From VBCK01 sp036270655 (GTDB taxonomy: Bacteria > Pseudomonadota > Gammaproteobacteria > Burkholderiales > Burkholderiaceae_F): a stretch of DNA of 64,000 bases. Each line of letters begins with the position of its first letter. Positions within the stretch are counted from its first letter, which is position 1. The stretch spans positions 22,290 to 86,289 of the forward strand of contig DATBCD010000048.1 of assembly GCA_036270655.1 (NCBI GenBank). The letters run 5' to 3'. The notes below the pieces were generated by a model. It made no database searches. It was not told the origin of the DNA and saw only the letters and a program-made list of their open reading frames with translations. Positions 60,879 through 64,000 of the stretch are shown here, one piece after another. A program made the translations under genes and the position numbers.

Positions 60879-61817
60879 ATGCTGACCTTCGAGTCGCTGT
60901 TCGAGGACAACGGCACGGCACTCGACTTGCGTTGGATCGGCGAGCCCACCGCCGGCCAGCGCGTGCTGCCCGACGCCAGCGGCAGCAGCGTGCAGGCGGC
61001 CGAGCTGGTCGGCCACTTGAACCTGGTCCATCCGAAGCGCATCCACGTGCTCGGGGCCGCCGAGGTCGAATACATCGGCCGCATCCCGCCAGGGCGGCGC
61101 GAGCAGGTGCTGCGCGAATTGATCCAGGGCGGTCCTCTCGGGCTGATCGTCGGCGAGGGCCGCGGGCTGCCGGAGGATCTGGTTGCCATCGCCAGTGCTG
61201 CGGGGCTGCCGATGTTCGCGAGCTCGCGCGACGCGGCCGAAGTGATCGACGTGCTGCGCATCTATCTTGCGAAGCGGCTGGCCCGGCACTGCTCGATTCA
61301 CGGCGTCTTCATGGACGTGTTCGGGATGGGCGTGCTGATATCGGGGCAGTCGGGCCTGGGCAAGAGCGAGCTGGCGCTGGAGCTGATCAGCCGCGGCCAC
61401 GGGCTGGTTGCCGACGACGTGGTCGATTTCGCCCGCGTTGCGCCCGACACGATCGAAGGCCGCTGCCCTCCGCTGCTGGCCAACCTGCTCGAGGTTCGCG
61501 GACTGGGCCTGCTGGACATCCGCGCGATCTTCGGCGAGACCGCGGTGCGTCGCAAGATGAAGCTGCGATTGATCGTCGAGCTGATGCGGCGCAGCGCCGC
61601 CGACAGCCTGGAGAGGCTTCCTCTGGCGGGTACGACGCAGGACGTGCTGGGACTTCCGATCCACAAGGTCGTGATTCCGGTGGCCGCGGGCCGCAACCTG
61701 GCGGTGTTGCTGGAGGCCGCGGTGCGCAACACGATCCTGAAACTGCGCGGAATCGACACGATGCAGGACTTCCAGCAGCGCCAGCGCGAGGCGATGGAAA
61801 GCGGGGAAGAATCCTGA
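60879..61817 (+). CDS. hprK: HPr kinase/phosphorylase
   Basis: A 312-residue bifunctional enzyme that phosphorylates HPr (PtsH/NPr) on serine and removes the phosphate. His141 (SIHGVFMDVFG), Walker A GQSGLGKSE (residues 156-164), VADDVVDFARV and the family signature EVRGLGLLDIRAIFGE are all present. In betaproteobacteria it belongs to regulatory PTS-Ntr circuits rather than sugar catabolite repression. It directly follows ptsN; no ptsH is in the window. Confidence 0.97.
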   Translation: MLTFESLFEDNGTALDLRWIGEPTAGQRVLPDASGSSVQAAELVGHLNLVHPKRIHVLGAAEVEYIGRIPPGRREQVLRELIQGGPLGLIVGEGRGLPEDLVAIASAAGLPMFASSRDAAEVIDVLRIYLAKRLARHCSIHGVFMDVFGMGVLISGQSGLGKSELALELISRGHGLVADDVVDFARVAPDTIEGRCPPLLANLLEVRGLGLLDIRAIFGETAVRRKMKLRLIVELMRRSAADSLERLPLAGTTQDVLGLPIHKVVIPVAAGRNLAVLLEAAVRNTILKLRGIDTMQDFQQRQREAMESGEES

Positions 61818-61937
61818 GCGCGGCGGCCTGACGGCCGCATCTACCGTTATCGGCAGAGCCAGGGCGGACGGCGCATGCTGCAATCGCGCCGGTCGATGAG
61901 CGATGGGCGCATCGACGTAACCGAGACGGAGAATCCG

Positions 61938-62249
61938 ATGTTCAAACCATTGCTGATCGCGGCGCTTCTGGCTGCGCCGCTGTGCGCGTGGGCGGCCGAA
62001 GACAAGGCCAAGACGCCCCGCCAGGAGACGATGGCCTCGTGCAACAAGCAGGCCGGCGACAGGGGGCTCAAAGGCGACGACCGCAAGAAATACCTGTCCG
62101 AATGCCTCTCGGCCGCCCGGAGCCAGGCCAGGACGGGCCAGCAGGGAAAAATGAAATCCTGCAACAAGGAAGCCGCCGACAAGGCGCTGAAAGGCGACGA
62201 GCGCAAGACGTTCATGGCGCAGTGCCTGAAGGGCCAGTCGAAGACCTGA
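61938..62249 (+). CDS. PsiF-repeat exported protein
   Basis: A 103-residue periplasmic protein with a signal peptide (MFKPLLIAALLAAPLCAWAAE) and two PsiF repeats: ASCNKQAGDRGLKGDDRKKYLSECL and SCNKEAADKALKGDERKTFMAQCL, each with two cysteines that could form disulfides. PsiF is phosphate-starvation inducible in E. coli; its function is unknown. GGAG eight bases upstream supports ATG 61938. Its position between hprK and rapZ is unusual. Confidence 0.92.
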   Translation: MFKPLLIAALLAAPLCAWAAEDKAKTPRQETMASCNKQAGDRGLKGDDRKKYLSECLSAARSQARTGQQGKMKSCNKEAADKALKGDERKTFMAQCLKGQSKT

Positions 62250-62380
62250 CGGCAAATCGGTACGGAAAGATAACGCAACGCCCTCACGCCGTAATCCCTT
62301 GGAGGCAGAGGCAGGCTGACCCTTCAATCCGCGTGCAACAATGCGGCGTTGCGGTTGCACCGCGCCGGTCCCGAATTGAC

Positions 62381-63238
62381 ATGCGCCTGGTTGTGGTTTC
62401 CGGTATGTCAGGTTCCGGCAAGTCGGTCGCGATCCGGCTGCTCGAGGACATCGGCTACTACTGCATCGACAATCTGCCCTCGCAGTTTCTGAGCGACGTG
62501 TGCGCCTACCTGTCGGCCAACGGCCACCCGGAAGTCGCGGTGTCGATCGATGCGCGTTCCGAGGGGCCGATCGCGCAGCTGCCCGGGGTTCTGAGCGTGC
62601 TGCGTTCGTTCGGTTACGACGTGCGGGTGCTGTTCCTGACGGCCTCGACCAACTCGCTGGTGCAGAGATTTTCCGAGACGCGTCGCCGCCACCCGCTGTC
62701 GCGCGACCTGACCGTCGAAGGCCGCGAGCCGACGCTGGAGGAATCGATCGCCCAGGAGCGCGAGCGCCTGGCGCCCATCGATTCACTCGGGCATGTGGTC
62801 GACACCAGCGACCTTCCGGCGAGCACGCTGCGGCAGTGGGTCAGGGCTTTTGTGGACGGGCCGCGCAGCGAAATGACGCTGGCGTTCGAGTCCTTCGCGT
62901 TCAAGAACGGCATTCCGGTGGCTGCCGATCTGGTGTTCGACGTGCGCAATCTGCCTAATCCGCATTACGATGCCCGGCTGCGTCCGCTGACAGGATTGGA
63001 CGCGCCGGTGGCCGAGATGCTCGCGAGCCTGCCGGAGGCCCGCGCGATGATCGACGACATCGCGGGCTTCATCACACGCTGGCTGCCCAGCTACATGCAG
63101 GACGCCCGCAACTACCTGACGGTTGCCATCGGGTGCACCGGAGGGCAGCATCGCTCCCCGTACATGGTCGAAGAGCTGGCGCGCCGCTTCGGGGGCAAGG
63201 AGCGCGTGCTGGTGCGCCATCGCGTACTCGACCGATGA
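62381..63238 (+). CDS. rapZ: RNase adapter protein RapZ
   Basis: A 285-residue protein with an N-terminal P-loop (VVSGMSGSGKSVAIRLLEDIGYYCIDNLP) and a C-terminal sugar-sensing domain that ends TVAIGCTGGQHRSPYMVEELARRF. RapZ binds GlcN6P and guides RNase E to the GlmZ small RNA in enterobacteria; in betaproteobacteria the RNA partners are not established. DTSDLPASTLRQWV and FESFAFKNGIPVAADLVFDVRNLPNPH are conserved landmarks. The start is at ATG 62381. The gap upstream contains no gene that I can support. Confidence 0.96.
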   Translation: MRLVVVSGMSGSGKSVAIRLLEDIGYYCIDNLPSQFLSDVCAYLSANGHPEVAVSIDARSEGPIAQLPGVLSVLRSFGYDVRVLFLTASTNSLVQRFSETRRRHPLSRDLTVEGREPTLEESIAQERERLAPIDSLGHVVDTSDLPASTLRQWVRAFVDGPRSEMTLAFESFAFKNGIPVAADLVFDVRNLPNPHYDARLRPLTGLDAPVAEMLASLPEARAMIDDIAGFITRWLPSYMQDARNYLTVAIGCTGGQHRSPYMVEELARRFGGKERVLVRHRVLDR

Positions 63239-63828
63239 TCGCCCGATGCAAAGCGGCTGGGCGGGCAGCTCCGCCTCCGGTTCGCGCCCCGGCCCTGCTC
63301 GCGGCGCTCTTCATCGGCCTGTCTTCACCTCTGCATGGAGAACCGACGATGACTGCTCTGAAGATCGTCTCGAGCGCCTTCGAACAAGGCGCCAGCATCC
63401 CGAAGCGCTACACCTGCGAAGGCGAGGATCTGTCGCCGCCGCTCGCGTGGTCTGGCGTTCCGCCCGGCGCGGTCAGCCTGGCGCTGATTGTCGATGACCC
63501 CGATGCTCCGGATCCGGCCGCCCCGAAGATGACCTGGGTGCACTGGGTGCTGTACAACCTTCCGCCCGGGACGACGCACCTGGACCCCGGCCTTGCGCCG
63601 TCCACATTGCCGGCTGGAACCCTGGAAGGCCGCAACGACTGGAAGCGCACCGGCTATGGCGGACCGTGCCCGCCGATCGGCCGTCACCGCTATTTTCACA
63701 AGCTGTACGCGCTGGACGTCAAGCTGCCGGACCTGAAGCATCCGACCAAGGATCAGCTGCTCAAAGCGATGGAAGGGCACGTGCTCGCACAGGGCGAACT
63801 CGTCGGCACCTATCAGAAAGCCAAGTAA
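63235..63828 (+). CDS. YbhB/YbcL family Raf kinase inhibitor-like protein
   Basis: A PEBP-fold protein of 197 residues. The domain runs from SSAFEQGASIPKRYTCEGEDLSPPLAW through LIVDDPDAPDPAAPKMTWVHWVLYNLPPGTTHL (ligand-pocket D-P-D-x-P and HW motifs) and GYGGPCPPIGRHRYFHKLYALD. The first 38 residues can act as a signal peptide (core ALLAALFIGLSSP), and the ATG overlaps the rapZ stop (ATGA). An alternative ATG at 63349 has GGAG eight bases upstream and would give a cytosolic 159-residue form. The biological role is unknown. Confidence 0.9.
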   Translation: MIARCKAAGRAAPPPVRAPALLAALFIGLSSPLHGEPTMTALKIVSSAFEQGASIPKRYTCEGEDLSPPLAWSGVPPGAVSLALIVDDPDAPDPAAPKMTWVHWVLYNLPPGTTHLDPGLAPSTLPAGTLEGRNDWKRTGYGGPCPPIGRHRYFHKLYALDVKLPDLKHPTKDQLLKAMEGHVLAQGELVGTYQKAK

Positions 63829-64000
63829 CGCTGAGGCTTTTTCCCGTTCTCCAGAAAGCGAAGTCGCGCTGACGCTTTTCTCCCCCCTCCAGAAAGGCGG
63901 GCGAGGTTGCGCTAACGTTTTTCTCCTCCCTCCAGAAAAAGAGGGCGAGGTCGCGCTGACGCTTTTCTCCCCTCTCCCGCTTGCGGGAGAGGGGCGGGGG
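63829..64000. repeat. About 43-bp tandem repeats ending in a palindromic element
   Basis: Four related units of about 43 bp, each beginning GCGCTGACGCTTTTCTCCC or a variant, containing CCTCCAGAAA and ending GGCGAGGT. The last runs into the palindrome CCCCTCTCCCGC (63969-63980) / GCGGGAGAGGGG (63983-63994) with a G-rich tail cut by the window end. No gene is visible. Confidence 0.85.

Overview
The window is a GC-rich bacterial chromosome segment that fits a betaproteobacterium of the order Burkholderiales. The main evidence is gene order: kdsD-kdsC-lptC-lptA-lptB-rpoN-hpf-ptsN-hprK-rapZ, def-fmt-rsmB-DUF4390-ntrY-ntrX, and dprA-smg-topB are typical arrangements of that group. Short-form HPF, HPr kinase and a BPSS1780-type membrane protein agree with this. 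I cannot resolve the genus. I see no rRNA, tRNA, CRISPR array, prophage or insertion sequence.

Region by region. 1-2.3 kb: the end of a lytic transglycosylase, a PCu(A)C-like protein that has lost most copper ligands, and a PAS histidine kinase. 2.3-13.2 kb (minus strand): a compact operon that mixes type II secretion parts (GspG, GspF, GspE, secretin) with type IV pilus/MSHA-type parts (PilM-, PilN-, PilO- and PilP-like). It carries three more pseudopilins and ends in a NarL-type response regulator. This is the most distinctive system in the window. 13.4-15.5 kb: an OmpR/QseBC-type two-component pair. 15.8-23.9 kb: a DsbD/ScsB thiol-disulfide transporter, an aldo-keto reductase, a DUF3014 protein, a glycosyltransferase, an exonuclease-GIY-YIG fusion, a DUF1993 protein and a SET-domain protein. 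24-28.7 kb: a membrane-fused spermidine synthase-like protein, an EAL-HDOD-like signalling protein, a small conserved protein and an XRE regulator. 28.9-33.4 kb: topB, smg and dprA. 33.4-41.7 kb: a LysM protein, def, fmt, rsmB, a DUF4390 protein and ntrYX. 41.8-49.3 kb: uvrA, two uncharacterised genes, a GGDEF-EAL protein and a fifth pseudopilin. 49.3-54.5 kb: an aidB-like flavoprotein, a SYLF lipoprotein-like protein, a membrane protein and a KefC-type antiporter. 54.6-63.8 kb: KDO synthesis and LPS transport genes, rpoN, hpf, the PTS-Ntr regulators and a YbhB-like protein.

Repeats are a second theme. A short palindrome of the type CCCTCTCCCGC-NN-GCGGGAGAGGG occurs many times between genes. 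Two copies lie across the start sites of two pseudopilin genes, where they appear to supply both the ribosome binding site and the start codon. One of these copies is amplified as a 63-bp tandem array. A different, longer palindrome lies in frame inside coding sequences, in the linker of the DsbD homologue and in loops of the spermidine synthase-like membrane protein, and once between genes upstream of kdsD. The topB reading frame has a duplicated basic tail, separated by an in-frame UGA.
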